Assembly: GCA_028709785.1 (NCBI GenBank)
Contig: JAQUTK010000017.1
Coordinates: 1 to 64,000, forward strand
Reading direction: 5' to 3'
DNA length: 64,000 nt
Source: Bacteroidales bacterium
GTDB lineage: Bacteria > Bacteroidota > Bacteroidia > Bacteroidales > JAQUTK01
In this document: positions 26,552 through 35,952 of the stretch, piece by piece
Layout: each line of letters starts with the position of its first letter
Position numbering within the stretch: position 1 is the stretch's first letter
Program-made: the position numbers and the translations under genes
Notes under the pieces: generated by a model
The model's input: only the letters and a program-made list of their open reading frames with translations
Told to the model about the DNA's origin: nothing
Database searches by the model: none

Positions 26552-29500
26552 ATGATATCATTTTCGGTTGATAATTTGACCTTCCACACTAACGGTGAAG
26601 GATTATCTGTTAGCGTGGGTAAGCAAAGTTACTACCTTTCCAAGGAAATAATAATCCCTTCAATAGTTTTTTTTGAAGGGAAGCAATATGTTGTCAACGA
26701 GATTGATAAAGATGCCTTTAAAGACTGTAATGACATTACTTCGGTCGTAATTCCACCAACTGTTTATTCTATTGGAGACCATGCCTTTGCATATTGCATT
26801 AATCTGCTCTCTGTCACGATTCCATCGAGCGTCTTATTAATTGGGAATAGTGCTTTTTTATGTTGTCGAGCGCTATTGTCAGTAACAATACCTTCCAGCG
26901 TTACATTTTTAGGAGACAGGATCTTTGATCATTGTTCGGCACTTACGACTGTTGAGATACACTCTAATGTCTCTTCAATAGGAGCCAGTACATTCTCCTT
27001 CTGTCGGGCGCTGACTTCTCTGACTCTTCCGGAAGGATTACTATCCATTGGAATCTCAGCTTTTTCTTATTGCAAAAGTCTGACCTCTGTACATATTCCT
27101 TCCAGTGTCGTGTATATTGGCGATTCTGCTTTCGAATATTGCACAAATATAGATAGCGTCACAGGAGCTTCGAAAGTTATGTCTGTAGGAATTGATGCGT
27201 TTATCGGTACTTCCTGGTATCATAATCAGCCATATGGTCTGCTATACATTGGAGACCTTGCCTATATTTATTTTGATGGATCAGAAGAAGCAGTATCTAC
27301 TGTTTCAATAAAGGAGGGATGTAAAGCTATTTCAAGTCAGGCCTTCAAAGACTGTCGTGAAATCACATCTGTTATCATTCCATCCAGTGTCCGATCGATC
27401 GGTTTTGAAGCCTTTGCCAATTGTCTATCCTTACGTTCCATCGCAATTCCGGAAGGTGTTTCCTGGATAGGTGCGCACTCCTTTAAAGGTTGTACATCTC
27501 TTTCTATCCTGTCACTTCCGTCAACGTTGAAAATGATAGGAGTTATGGCTTTTCAGGATTGCGAGAATATTAAAACGATATATTCACTTAATAGTAAGCC
27601 TCCTAAAATAAAATACTCTTTTGCTAATATTGAAAAAGAGACCTGTCAAATCTATGTTCCCAAAGGAGCACAATCGACTTATATAAAAACCGAATGGTGG
27701 AGGAAATTTAAGAATATCATTGAGCTGGATCACGATTTTGTATATCAATCGGAACGTGAACAAGAAACGGCTTCGCCTTCAATATCGGACAAAGAAGTGG
27801 AGGGTTCTTCAAGCTATTCGCTGTTTGGAGAAGAAATAACTCTTCCTGACTATTCCGAACAAGTGAGTATCAATGAACCGCAGGTCGTGGAAACGTCTGA
27901 AGCGGAAGAGAAAACAGTGTTTTCTGTGGATGGCATCAGTTATTATATTGATGAAGAAGGAGTATCTGTAACTATTGCTGAGCAGGAGGTAGAATCAATG
28001 ATGGGTAATCTGATACTTCCCCCCTTTATAGAGTATAATGGTTTGATATATCCCGTCACATCCATAGGCAGATCGGCTTTTCAAGGATATGACAACCTTC
28101 TGTCTGTTGAGATTCCGGAAGGTATAACATTAATCAATGGACATGCCTTTGCCGGTTGTAGTGCGCTTCATACAGTAATTATTCCGCAGAGTGTCACTTC
28201 GATCAGAGGGAATGCGTTTTCCGGTTGCAAGAATCTCACGTCAATAATAATCCCTCCCAATGTTACCTGGATTGGGGAAATGGTCTTTTCTAACTGTTCC
28301 GCTCTTACTTCTGTTGTGATACCGGAAGGAGTCTCAACCATTGATAAGTCTTTGTTTTTAGAATGTTCTGGTCTGACCTTAGTAAGTATTCCGTCTACTG
28401 TACGCTCAGTTGATGCTTCAGCTTTTGAGGGATGTGTTTCATTGCTTGAAATTCATCTGTTAACTTCAGAGCCCCCGATGGTTGATACAGATTGGCTCTT
28501 TCTTGATGACTTTACTTTTGGTACATTGTATGTTCCGACCGGATCGATTGATGCTTATAAGAATGCTCAGTGGTGGAGGCGCTTTAAGGAAATAAAAGAG
28601 GAAACTACACTCAAAAGTTTATTTACGGCTTTGTCAGAACAAGAGATATCAACGACAACCGTGGATGTTCAGGAAGAAAGTTTGAAGGTTGAGTCATCTA
28701 CCATTATGACTGAATTTCCGGCTCTGATAACAGATGAAATTGAATATCCTACTACCGAAGCATATTGCCAGGAGAGGGGTGATGATTATCAACTGATTAT
28801 GTACGATGGCTTGCGATACATGATAAACGAAAGCAATCATACAGCATATGTAGCTGAACAATATGGCGACTCCCTGCCTGAAGATCTCATAATCCCTTCA
28901 GAGGTGATCTGGAATGATCTGAAGTTTCAGGTCAGAGTTATATTAGCTTCTGCGTTTATGGGGTGCTCAACGCTCAGATCTGTTACAATATCAAGAGGAG
29001 TCAGAGTAATAAGTGACAAATCATTTGCAGGATGCAAAAGATTTACTACCATAGTAATACCAGAAACAATACAAACTATAGATTTAAATGTTTTTATTCG
29101 TTGCAGTGAATTAAAAAGGATGTTCATTCAGAGTGTTCATCCTCCTTTTGTGGATGCCCGATCATCGTTGGTTGATGGTAATTCTTCCTGTGTATTGTAT
29201 GTGCCTGAAGGATCTAAGCAAGAGTACTTGGAAACAAAATGGTGCAAGGAATTTGTCAACATTCAGGAAAAAGAATATCAACCTGTACGTACACTGGTGA
29301 CTCAAACTGACACGATACAGGTGACTCAAACTAACCCGATACAGGTGACTTACTCACCGCAACCGGTTTCTATTCAAACAGAAAATCCAAAAGAACTCGA
29401 AGAGATTGATGTCTCTTTTGTGGAACCAACTATTGATATGGACTCACATTCGAACGAGATTACTATAGTGGACTCATTCGATTTACCAACTCAGCAAACA

Positions 29501-31417
29501 GTTGAATTGCCAACAGTAGAATCAGTAGAACCATCGGTTACAGAATCAAAAGAACCGGGAATCCTTGGGAGGATTGTAACTTCTGTTGCAAAACGGATTG
29601 AGCCAATAAGAAATAAAGAAACAGTTCCATATACACCAAAAAGCATTCAGGAGAAGTTGGTCGAAAAGCAAATAGTAGTGTCTGACGGTTTGAAATTTGT
29701 TATTGACGAAAGAGATATGTATGTATCTGTCTATACACAAGATTCCGCCACTATTGCAGGAGATATCCTTATACCTTCAGAGATATCATTCCTTGGTAAA
29801 ACATATCCGGTAGCATCCATAGCTGGATCAGCTTTCAAGAACTGCACCAATCTCGCAACTGTAAAGATTGCAGAAGGTGTATCTATAATTGGAAATCAAG
29901 CCTTTAATGATTGTGTTTGTCTTACGAGCGTAACTTTCCCTTCGACCATAAGCTTGATTGGAGAAAAAATATTTAAAGGATGCAGAAGATTGACTGAAGT
30001 GATTATTCAAAGCGAAGAACCCCCTACAGTCGATTCTTCCGAGTCAATTCTTGATGATGCTTCTTTTTGTACATTGATTGTGCCTAAAGGATGCAAAACA
30101 AACTATTCCAGAAAAAAATGGTGTCGTTACTTCACAAGCATCACAGACTCATTTAGTGTGGTTGAACAAATAACACCCCCGTCTGCAACAAAGCCAAAGA
30201 ATCATGAAAGCAAAACAGAGTTTCAATATAATGGTCTGAAATACCTGATTGATGAAGAAGGTAATTCAGTCAGTGTTTCGCAACAAGAGAAAAACTCCGT
30301 TTCCGGTACTATCATTATTCCTTCAGAAGTAATACACAACGGATCCAGATATTCTGTAGAATCGATAGTATCTGGAGCATTCAAGGGTTGTGCAAATCTT
30401 ATTTCTGTCATGATCTCTTCCGGAGTTTCAGTAATCGGAGATGAAGCATTCCGATCTTGCAGTCGTTTGAATAATGTGACAATACCTTCCAGTGTCAGAA
30501 TCATAGGCGATGATTCATTTGTCGGTTGCAGAAGGTTGGAAATGATGTCAATTCAGAATAACGTACCTCCATCAGTAGTTTCCCGCAGATCAATACTGGA
30601 TGAGGGAGCACTATGCACCTTATATGTGCCAGCCGGTTGCAAGGTGGTTTATTCCAGAACAAAATGGTGTAATAATTTCTTAACTATTGAAGAAGAAGGG
30701 AGTGAGGACGAAGCATCAGCAATCACGTTGCTTAAGGAGCAACAATTGCCGGGTTCTCAGGAAATACTTTTGCCCGAAGAAGAAAGCGATACATTCCTTT
30801 ACGATGGCTTGATGTATATCAAAAATGAAGATTCCGTCACAGTTAGCGTATCAGATCAAAATCCGGATCTGATTTCCGGAGATCTCTTAATTCCTTCTGT
30901 AGTGAAATATCATCGTGTAGAATATGCGGTCAATACCATCTCCGCTTCCGCATTCAAAGGTTGTAAAGATCTCAAGTCTGTTACAATATCCCCGGGTGTC
31001 AGAATAATCAGAGCGGATGCTTTTTCTGGTTGTAGTAGTCTCAGCAGCATTACAATACCTGCAAGCGTAAGGATCATTGGATTTAATGCATTTTCCGGGT
31101 GCAGGGAATTACAGAGAATGTATATACAGAGCATCGATCCACCCGCAGTGGTTGCACACACTTCTATAGTTGATGACGGATCCTATTGCGTATTGTATGT
31201 GCCGGAAGAATCAAAGCCTTTGTATGTAAGATCCAAATGGTGTAACGGGTTTAAAAGTATTCTTGAAATAAGGTTTGCCGACGAACCGAATAACAACTCC
31301 TTGCATAAAATTCTGTCGGAAAAAACCAGGGGTGCACAACGTAAATCGGATGGAACAGACAGAGAGGAAACCGGTGTCTCTTTCAGCGAACGAATAAAGA
31401 ACTTGTTTGACAAGTAA
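26552..31417 (+). CDS. Giant six-module BspA-like LRR protein without signal peptide
   Basis: With the start at 26552 (MISFSVDNLTFHTNGEG) the product has 1621 residues. It consists of six copies of one module: a head with the pattern FxxDGLxYxIDEExxSVSV, 3-11 LRR_5 repeats, and a cap with CTLYVPxGxxxxY followed by KWCxxFxxI. Modules are joined by Ser/Thr/Glu-rich linkers of 40-150 residues. The heads match the small protein at 7444-8346. There is no signal peptide, no membrane helix and no sorting tail; the end is charged (SERIKNLFDK). By sequence it should stay in the cytoplasm unless exported by an unknown route, which is unusual for BspA-like proteins. A 24-base tandem repeat lies in one linker. 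Confidence 0.85.
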   Translation: MISFSVDNLTFHTNGEGLSVSVGKQSYYLSKEIIIPSIVFFEGKQYVVNEIDKDAFKDCNDITSVVIPPTVYSIGDHAFAYCINLLSVTIPSSVLLIGNSAFLCCRALLSVTIPSSVTFLGDRIFDHCSALTTVEIHSNVSSIGASTFSFCRALTSLTLPEGLLSIGISAFSYCKSLTSVHIPSSVVYIGDSAFEYCTNIDSVTGASKVMSVGIDAFIGTSWYHNQPYGLLYIGDLAYIYFDGSEEAVSTVSIKEGCKAISSQAFKDCREITSVIIPSSVRSIGFEAFANCLSLRSIAIPEGVSWIGAHSFKGCTSLSILSLPSTLKMIGVMAFQDCENIKTIYSLNSKPPKIKYSFANIEKETCQIYVPKGAQSTYIKTEWWRKFKNIIELDHDFVYQSEREQETASPSISDKEVEGSSSYSLFGEEITLPDYSEQVSINEPQVVETSEAEEKTVFSVDGISYYIDEEGVSVTIAEQEVESMMGNLILPPFIEYNGLIYPVTSIGRSAFQGYDNLLSVEIPEGITLINGHAFAGCSALHTVIIPQSVTSIRGNAFSGCKNLTSIIIPPNVTWIGEMVFSNCSALTSVVIPEGVSTIDKSLFLECSGLTLVSIPSTVRSVDASAFEGCVSLLEIHLLTSEPPMVDTDWLFLDDFTFGTLYVPTGSIDAYKNAQWWRRFKEIKEETTLKSLFTALSEQEISTTTVDVQEESLKVESSTIMTEFPALITDEIEYPTTEAYCQERGDDYQLIMYDGLRYMINESNHTAYVAEQYGDSLPEDLIIPSEVIWNDLKFQVRVILASAFMGCSTLRSVTISRGVRVISDKSFAGCKRFTTIVIPETIQTIDLNVFIRCSELKRMFIQSVHPPFVDARSSLVDGNSSCVLYVPEGSKQEYLETKWCKEFVNIQEKEYQPVRTLVTQTDTIQVTQTNPIQVTYSPQPVSIQTENPKELEEIDVSFVEPTIDMDSHSNEITIVDSFDLPTQQTVELPTVESVEPSVTESKEPGILGRIVTSVAKRIEPIRNKETVPYTPKSIQEKLVEKQIVVSDGLKFVIDERDMYVSVYTQDSATIAGDILIPSEISFLGKTYPVASIAGSAFKNCTNLATVKIAEGVSIIGNQAFNDCVCLTSVTFPSTISLIGEKIFKGCRRLTEVIIQSEEPPTVDSSESILDDASFCTLIVPKGCKTNYSRKKWCRYFTSITDSFSVVEQITPPSATKPKNHESKTEFQYNGLKYLIDEEGNSVSVSQQEKNSVSGTIIIPSEVIHNGSRYSVESIVSGAFKGCANLISVMISSGVSVIGDEAFRSCSRLNNVTIPSSVRIIGDDSFVGCRRLEMMSIQNNVPPSVVSRRSILDEGALCTLYVPAGCKVVYSRTKWCNNFLTIEEEGSEDEASAITLLKEQQLPGSQEILLPEEESDTFLYDGLMYIKNEDSVTVSVSDQNPDLISGDLLIPSVVKYHRVEYAVNTISASAFKGCKDLKSVTISPGVRIIRADAFSGCSSLSSITIPASVRIIGFNAFSGCRELQRMYIQSIDPPAVVAHTSIVDDGSYCVLYVPEESKPLYVRSKWCNGFKSILEIRFADEPNNNSLHKILSEKTRGAQRKSDGTDREETGVSFSERIKNLFDK
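29297..29350 (+). repeat. 24-base tandem repeat in a linker of the giant BspA-like gene
   Basis: GTGACTCAAACT followed by GACACGATACAG occurs at 29297-29320 and again at 29321-29344 with two base changes, then a partial third copy GTGACT. It encodes VTQTDTIQ/VTQTNPIQ. Confidence 0.85.
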
Positions 31418-31542
31418 TTGCAGTTTCCAATCGGATGCACTGGTGCATCGAAGCGATGATTACACCGGGATACTCGATGTCGCAGCGAATTGTTATTTCA
31501 TTGATCATTGTCTTTCTCTTCATCTTAAAAAAAAATATATAT

Positions 31543-32112
31543 ATGGCAGTAGCTTTAGGAGTTTCCGAATTGTTGATTATGATCGTTGTACCCATTTTAA
31601 TACTCTTTCTTATCCGGGAAATTGTGTGCTGGTATGCAAAGATCAATCAACGCGTTGAATTAATGAAAGAACAAAATGCCTTGCTTAAGAGCTCTGTGAA
31701 GGAAATGAGCAAGATTACACAATCCATTATGGAGTTATCCAATGCGGTAGATGGTGTTAAATCAAACCTATCGGAGGCGATAAAACCTGTAGTGACCGTG
31801 GAGGCAAAGGCGGAATCAATGCCTATGGCCGAGCAGGTTCAGTCGGAAGTAATACAAGAAGATACTCCAATCTTCGAGACTGAGGTTGAAGATAAGAAGA
31901 CACATGCTGAGAAGAAAATAATGAACCCGTATGGAATGGAACTATCCAAAGAGGAACTGGAGCAGGTGGAAGAATTCATAAAACAAGATTTGATTGGCGG
32001 CGAACAGGTTGTCATTAGTAAAAGGACACGTAAAGTCGCCCGGTTTGGAATTGAGAACTGGAAGTGTGTCGATCCGACTGAATGGTTTATCCTGTATGAA
32101 AAGCCGGAGTAA
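31543..32112 (+). CDS. Membrane-anchored coiled-coil protein of unknown function
   Basis: The product has 189 residues if started at the ATG 31543 (MAVALGVSELLIMIVVPILI), which places a transmembrane helix at residues 7-25. An upstream frame to 31435 adds a second hydrophobic stretch and cannot be excluded. After the helix comes a heptad-like region (about 35-80: INQRVELMKEQNALL), an acidic linker, and a C-terminal conserved-looking segment (MNPYGMELSKEELEQVEEFI to the end) with Trp-rich CVDPTEWFILYE. I do not recognise the family. It follows the giant BspA-like gene by 125 bases in the same direction and may be its membrane partner (inference). Confidence 0.7.
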   Translation: MAVALGVSELLIMIVVPILILFLIREIVCWYAKINQRVELMKEQNALLKSSVKEMSKITQSIMELSNAVDGVKSNLSEAIKPVVTVEAKAESMPMAEQVQSEVIQEDTPIFETEVEDKKTHAEKKIMNPYGMELSKEELEQVEEFIKQDLIGGEQVVISKRTRKVARFGIENWKCVDPTEWFILYEKPE

Positions 32113-32210
32113 ATGTGGACTACCGGTATTGTATCGCGATAATCTTATACGATAGATCACCACAGTGTGATAGTACTGATGCCACAAAACGAACCTAATA
32201 ACTAATTCAA

Positions 32211-32936
32211 ATGAACCTGAAGAGATTACTGTTTATACTAGGAGTTATTTCATCCGGTATTGTATCGGCTGCGACCTTTGACACTGACACTTTTCTAACT
32301 CAAAAGAAAGAGAACGTGATCCTTACTTTTATCGGTCATGGCAGTTTGATGCTCTCATACAACAATCAGATCATTCAGATTGATCCAGTCACCCGATATG
32401 CGGATTATTCGACATTGCCCAAAGCAGATGCAATTTTAATCACTCATGAGCATGGCGATCATCTCGATGCCAAAGCGATAGAGACATTGACCAAAAAAGA
32501 AACGCTGCTTTTTGTCAACGAAGCGAGCGGTAAGAAACTAGGGAAGGGCTCAGTCATGAAAAACGGAGAGAAGAAGACGATACTTGATCGTATCACTATT
32601 GAAACTGTTGCGGCTTATAATATCACACCCGGAAGGGAAAATCTTCATCCACGTTTTAATGGCAATGGTTATGTGTTGACGATGGATGGATTACGGATTT
32701 ATATTGCCGGAGATACGGAAGATATTCCAGAAATGAAAGAGCTCAAGAATATTGATGTCGCTTTTCTTCCGGTCAATCAACCCTATACAATGACCGTATC
32801 TCAGGCTGCGAATGCCGCCAAGATGTTTTCCCCAAAGGTATTGTATCCCTATCACTACGCCAATACAGCCATTGAAGAGCTGAAAACTATCCTGAAAGGC
32901 ACATCCATCGATGTGCGTATCAGAAAGATGGAATAA
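32211..32936 (+). CDS. Secreted metallo-beta-lactamase-fold hydrolase (UlaG-like)
   Basis: This 241-residue MBL-fold enzyme has a signal peptide (residues 1-21, cleavage after VSA). The metal motif is ITHEHGDHLDAKAI (HxHxDH), and GHGSL, AGDTEDIPEM and PYHYANT supply the other conserved positions of the COG2220/UlaG-like group. The substrate cannot be told; the group includes L-ascorbate-6-phosphate lactonase and N-acyl-phosphatidylethanolamine hydrolase-like enzymes. The signal peptide implies a periplasmic role, which argues against a cytoplasmic sugar-phosphate substrate. It stands alone between an unknown membrane protein and a convergent lipoprotein gene. Confidence 0.87.
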   Translation: MNLKRLLFILGVISSGIVSAATFDTDTFLTQKKENVILTFIGHGSLMLSYNNQIIQIDPVTRYADYSTLPKADAILITHEHGDHLDAKAIETLTKKETLLFVNEASGKKLGKGSVMKNGEKKTILDRITIETVAAYNITPGRENLHPRFNGNGYVLTMDGLRIYIAGDTEDIPEMKELKNIDVAFLPVNQPYTMTVSQAANAAKMFSPKVLYPYHYANTAIEELKTILKGTSIDVRIRKME

Positions 32937-32983
32937 CCGAAAGTTCCATTGAAAGCAATAAAATTGTTACATACCAATCATCA

Positions 32984-33610
32984 TTATTTGGTTAGTATCT
33001 CCAGAGCAGGGTTAATCACATTGGTGAAAGCATCCGTTGCAACTTCGGTGGAAGACCAGCCATATACCCATTCGATAAAAGCATAGACAGGGTAGATGTA
33101 GAGCACCAGAAAGGCCGGAATGAAGTTCGTTGCAAAGAGCAAACAGCCTCCTTTCCCATTATTTGACCTGCTCGTTACCCATCCGCCGAAGAAGCCAAGA
33201 CAAACGCTTATGATCAGCAGTAAAACAAGATTGTCCAACAGATATCTCCGAAACTGCTTGTACCAGCAATCTGTAGGATCCAGACTTTGCAGTTTGGAGG
33301 CTCCGTCCAACTTCGCGATTCGTAATACTTCACGGATCTCCTTGTCAAACGTAGGTGTTGGATAGGTGATTCCACCAGCCAGCCTCTTTAACGTGGATGG
33401 GCTACAGCTCAAGATTCGGGCGATCTGTGCGGAGTCGCCATCGTTAATGATGATAATCTCGTTGATAGCATCGTTAATCTGATACTTCACAACGGTGCGG
33501 CTTACAATACCTTCCAGTTTTCCTTTTTGCTCTTCGCTCAACTTCGAACAAGAAGAAAGAACCAATATTGAAGTTAGAATCAATACGAAAGAGGATAAAA
33601 GCTTTTTCAT
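32984..33610 (-). CDS. Putative lipoprotein with HTH-like segment and two membrane helices
   Basis: The product has 208 residues with the start at 33610, giving a lipoprotein signal ending in the lipobox LSSC (Cys21). A longer frame to 33709 would start upstream of the -7 box at 33697-33704 and is rejected. After the lipobox comes a helical region with SAQIARILSCSPSTLKRL, which looks like a helix-turn-helix. Two hydrophobic helices follow at about 126-145 (NLVLLLIISVCLGFFGGW) and 158-180. The mix of lipidation, an HTH-like segment and transmembrane helices is odd. Function unknown. Confidence 0.72.
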   Translation of the reverse strand: MKKLLSSFVLILTSILVLSSCSKLSEEQKGKLEGIVSRTVVKYQINDAINEIIIINDGDSAQIARILSCSPSTLKRLAGGITYPTPTFDKEIREVLRIAKLDGASKLQSLDPTDCWYKQFRRYLLDNLVLLLIISVCLGFFGGWVTSRSNNGKGGCLLFATNFIPAFLVLYIYPVYAFIEWVYGWSSTEVATDAFTNVINPALEILTK

Positions 33611-33696
33611 GTTTTCGATATTTAGTAGTATAGATTTGTCTCGAACCGTTTGCAAAAGGAGCTTATCAAGAGCGGAGAACTTTCCTTTACATGAGG

Positions 33697-33704
33697 CAAA
33701 TATA
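33697..33704 (-). promoter_or_regulatory. -7 promoter box for the lipoprotein gene
   Basis: Minus-strand TATATTTG followed by C, about 87 bases upstream of the start at 33610. Confidence 0.5.
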
Positions 33705-33751
33705 TACAATATTTTGATCTGTTTATCTCTTTCGTTATCAAAACTTTATAA

Positions 33752-35893
33752 TCAACTTCCTTTGGGTTGTTCCAGACCTTTCATGCTAAGCTGCACCCGT
33801 TTCCTCTCCATATCCACACCTTCCACACGAACCAGGACATGCTGATGGATGGATACAATCTGAGTGGGATCGCTCACATATTTGTCCGCAAGCATCGAGA
33901 TATGCACCAATCCGTTTTCCTTGATACCCACATCCACAAAGCAACCGAAGTTAGTGATATTGGTAACAATCCCCGGAAGGACCATCCCTTCGCGCAGATC
34001 ATTGATTGTCTTCACATTCTTATCAAACTCCCATACCTGAATAGCGGATCGCGGATCTCTTCCCGGTTTCTCCAGTTCCTGCATGATATCGTGCAGCGTA
34101 GGCATACCTACTGTCGGAGTCACGTAGCGTTCCAATTGGATTTGTGCGCGAAGATCCTTGTCGGCAATCAGCTTTTCCACGGTACAGTGCAAGTCCTTCG
34201 CCATTTGTTCGACGATATGATAACTCTCGGGGTGCACCGCCGTATTATCAAGCGGATTGGTAGCTTGCGGGATACGCAAGAAACCGGCACACTGTTCGTA
34301 TGCTTTAGCTCCCATGCGAGGTACCTTCATCAACTGCTTTCGCGAACTAAACGCGCCATTCTCCATCCGGTAGTTTACAATATTCTGAGCCAGCTGTGGT
34401 CCCAATCCCGATATATAAGTCAGTAAGTGTGTACTTGCCGTGTTCAGGTTGACTCCCACCAGATTGACGCAGTTTTCTACCGTCTGATCCAGAGATGACT
34501 TCAATTTGCTCTGATCCACATCATATTGATACTGTCCGACGCCAATAGATTTAGCATCAATCTTCACCAGTTCGGCGAGAGGATCCATCAATCTTCGTCC
34601 AATAGAGACAGCCCCGCGCACTGTTACATCATACTCCGGAAACTCATCGCGTGCAATCTTAGAGGCCGAATAGATAGAAGCTCCGTTTTCGCTCACCACA
34701 AACACCTGTACTTTGCGATCAAAACGCAGTGACGTGATAAATGCCTCCGTTTCCCGACTGGCAGTGCCGTTGCCGATAGCAATAGCCTGGATGTCATACA
34801 CCTCAACCAACTGAGTGACTTTTCTGCTAGCCATACCCTTTTCATTCTGAGGTGGGTGAGGATAGATGGCTTCATTGTGCACTAAGTTGCCTTGCGCATC
34901 CAGACAGACAAGTTTGCACCCGGTGCGATATCCGGGATCCAGACCCAACACTCTCTTCTGTCCCAAAGGAGGAGCCAGTAGCAACTGTCGCAAGTTTTCA
35001 GCAAAGACCCGTATGGCTTCCTGATCCGCTTTTTCTTTGGACAGAGCAGCAAATTCGGTTTCGATAGAAGGCTTCAGCAGTCGTTTATAACCATCTTGTA
35101 CAGCTTCTGCGACCTGCAAGCCACACTCGTTATTACTGCGAACATATAACCGTTCGAGATGCTCCGCGCACTCCTCATCAACAGGGGAAATGCTGACTCT
35201 CAATACCCCTTCCGACTCACCACGGCGGATAGCCAGTAAACGGTGAGAAGAGCACCGTTTCAATGGTTCGGAGAAATCAAAGTAATCCTTATATTTAGCC
35301 GCTTCCTCTTCTTTGCCTTTCACCACTTTTGAGGTGATTACGGCTTGTCGGGAAAAGAAGTTACGGATCTGATTGCGTGCCCGTTCATCCTCATTAACCT
35401 GTTCGGCGATAATGTCACGTGCTCCTTTGAGCGCATCCTCCACATCTGTGACATCTCCTTTGACAAATGTTTTTGCCTTTGCCGTCAGATTATTCTCTTG
35501 TTGTAGCAGGAGCAGTTTAGCCAAAGGCTCAAGACCTTTTTGTCGTGCTACCTCTGCACGGGTCTTCCGTTTCGGTTTGTAGGGGAGGTAGATGTCTTCC
35601 AGCTCGGTGCCATTCCAGCTCTCTTCAATCCTCTTCTTCAGTTCAGGAGATAATTTCCCTTGTTCCTCAATAGTGGAGAGAATAGTCTCTTTGCGCTTTT
35701 TAAGTTCACAAAGCTTATCGTATTGTTCCTTGATATTTCCGATTTGTACCTCATCCAGCCCGGCTGTTGCTTCCTTCCGATAGCGGCTGATAAATGGGAT
35801 GGTAGCACCTTCGTTAAGTAATGAAAGTGTGTTGGTTATCTGTTTGACGGCAATATTGAGTGCCGAAGAGATCATTGAGTGAAATAACTCCAT
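33752..35893 (-). CDS. tex: Tex-family RNA-binding protein (transcription accessory protein)
   Basis: This 713-residue protein has the full Tex order: an N-terminal helical domain (NEGATIPFISRYRKEATAGL), a YqgF/RNase H-like domain with VLGLDPGYRTGCKLV, helix-hairpin-helix repeats (YISGLGPQLAQNIVNYR), and a C-terminal S1 domain (GMVLPGIVTNITNFGCFVDV). Tex binds nucleic acid and affects transcription, probably near RNA polymerase. An upstream in-frame Met at 35923 would lie inside the -7 box, so the start at 35893 (MELFHSMISS) is chosen. The length is somewhat short of the 770-residue E. coli type but complete by domains. Confidence 0.93.
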   Translation of the reverse strand: MELFHSMISSALNIAVKQITNTLSLLNEGATIPFISRYRKEATAGLDEVQIGNIKEQYDKLCELKKRKETILSTIEEQGKLSPELKKRIEESWNGTELEDIYLPYKPKRKTRAEVARQKGLEPLAKLLLLQQENNLTAKAKTFVKGDVTDVEDALKGARDIIAEQVNEDERARNQIRNFFSRQAVITSKVVKGKEEEAAKYKDYFDFSEPLKRCSSHRLLAIRRGESEGVLRVSISPVDEECAEHLERLYVRSNNECGLQVAEAVQDGYKRLLKPSIETEFAALSKEKADQEAIRVFAENLRQLLLAPPLGQKRVLGLDPGYRTGCKLVCLDAQGNLVHNEAIYPHPPQNEKGMASRKVTQLVEVYDIQAIAIGNGTASRETEAFITSLRFDRKVQVFVVSENGASIYSASKIARDEFPEYDVTVRGAVSIGRRLMDPLAELVKIDAKSIGVGQYQYDVDQSKLKSSLDQTVENCVNLVGVNLNTASTHLLTYISGLGPQLAQNIVNYRMENGAFSSRKQLMKVPRMGAKAYEQCAGFLRIPQATNPLDNTAVHPESYHIVEQMAKDLHCTVEKLIADKDLRAQIQLERYVTPTVGMPTLHDIMQELEKPGRDPRSAIQVWEFDKNVKTINDLREGMVLPGIVTNITNFGCFVDVGIKENGLVHISMLADKYVSDPTQIVSIHQHVLVRVEGVDMERKRVQLSMKGLEQPKGS

Positions 35894-35920
35894 CGTCTGT
35901 TTGTTGCTAAGTTTATCCCG

Positions 35921-35928
35921 CAAAGATA
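35921..35928 (-). promoter_or_regulatory. -7 promoter box for tex
   Basis: Minus-strand TATCTTTG followed by C, 27 bases upstream of the start at 35893, in the 59-base gap after the MscS-like gene. It sets the tex start and shows that tex has its own promoter. Confidence 0.6.
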
Positions 35929-35952
35929 TAAAAAACGGCTGTCATACAGAGA

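Noticed and set aside
32211-32936. Naming the MBL-fold gene ulaG
   Set aside because: It has a signal peptide and no ascorbate-utilisation neighbours; only the broad family is supported.
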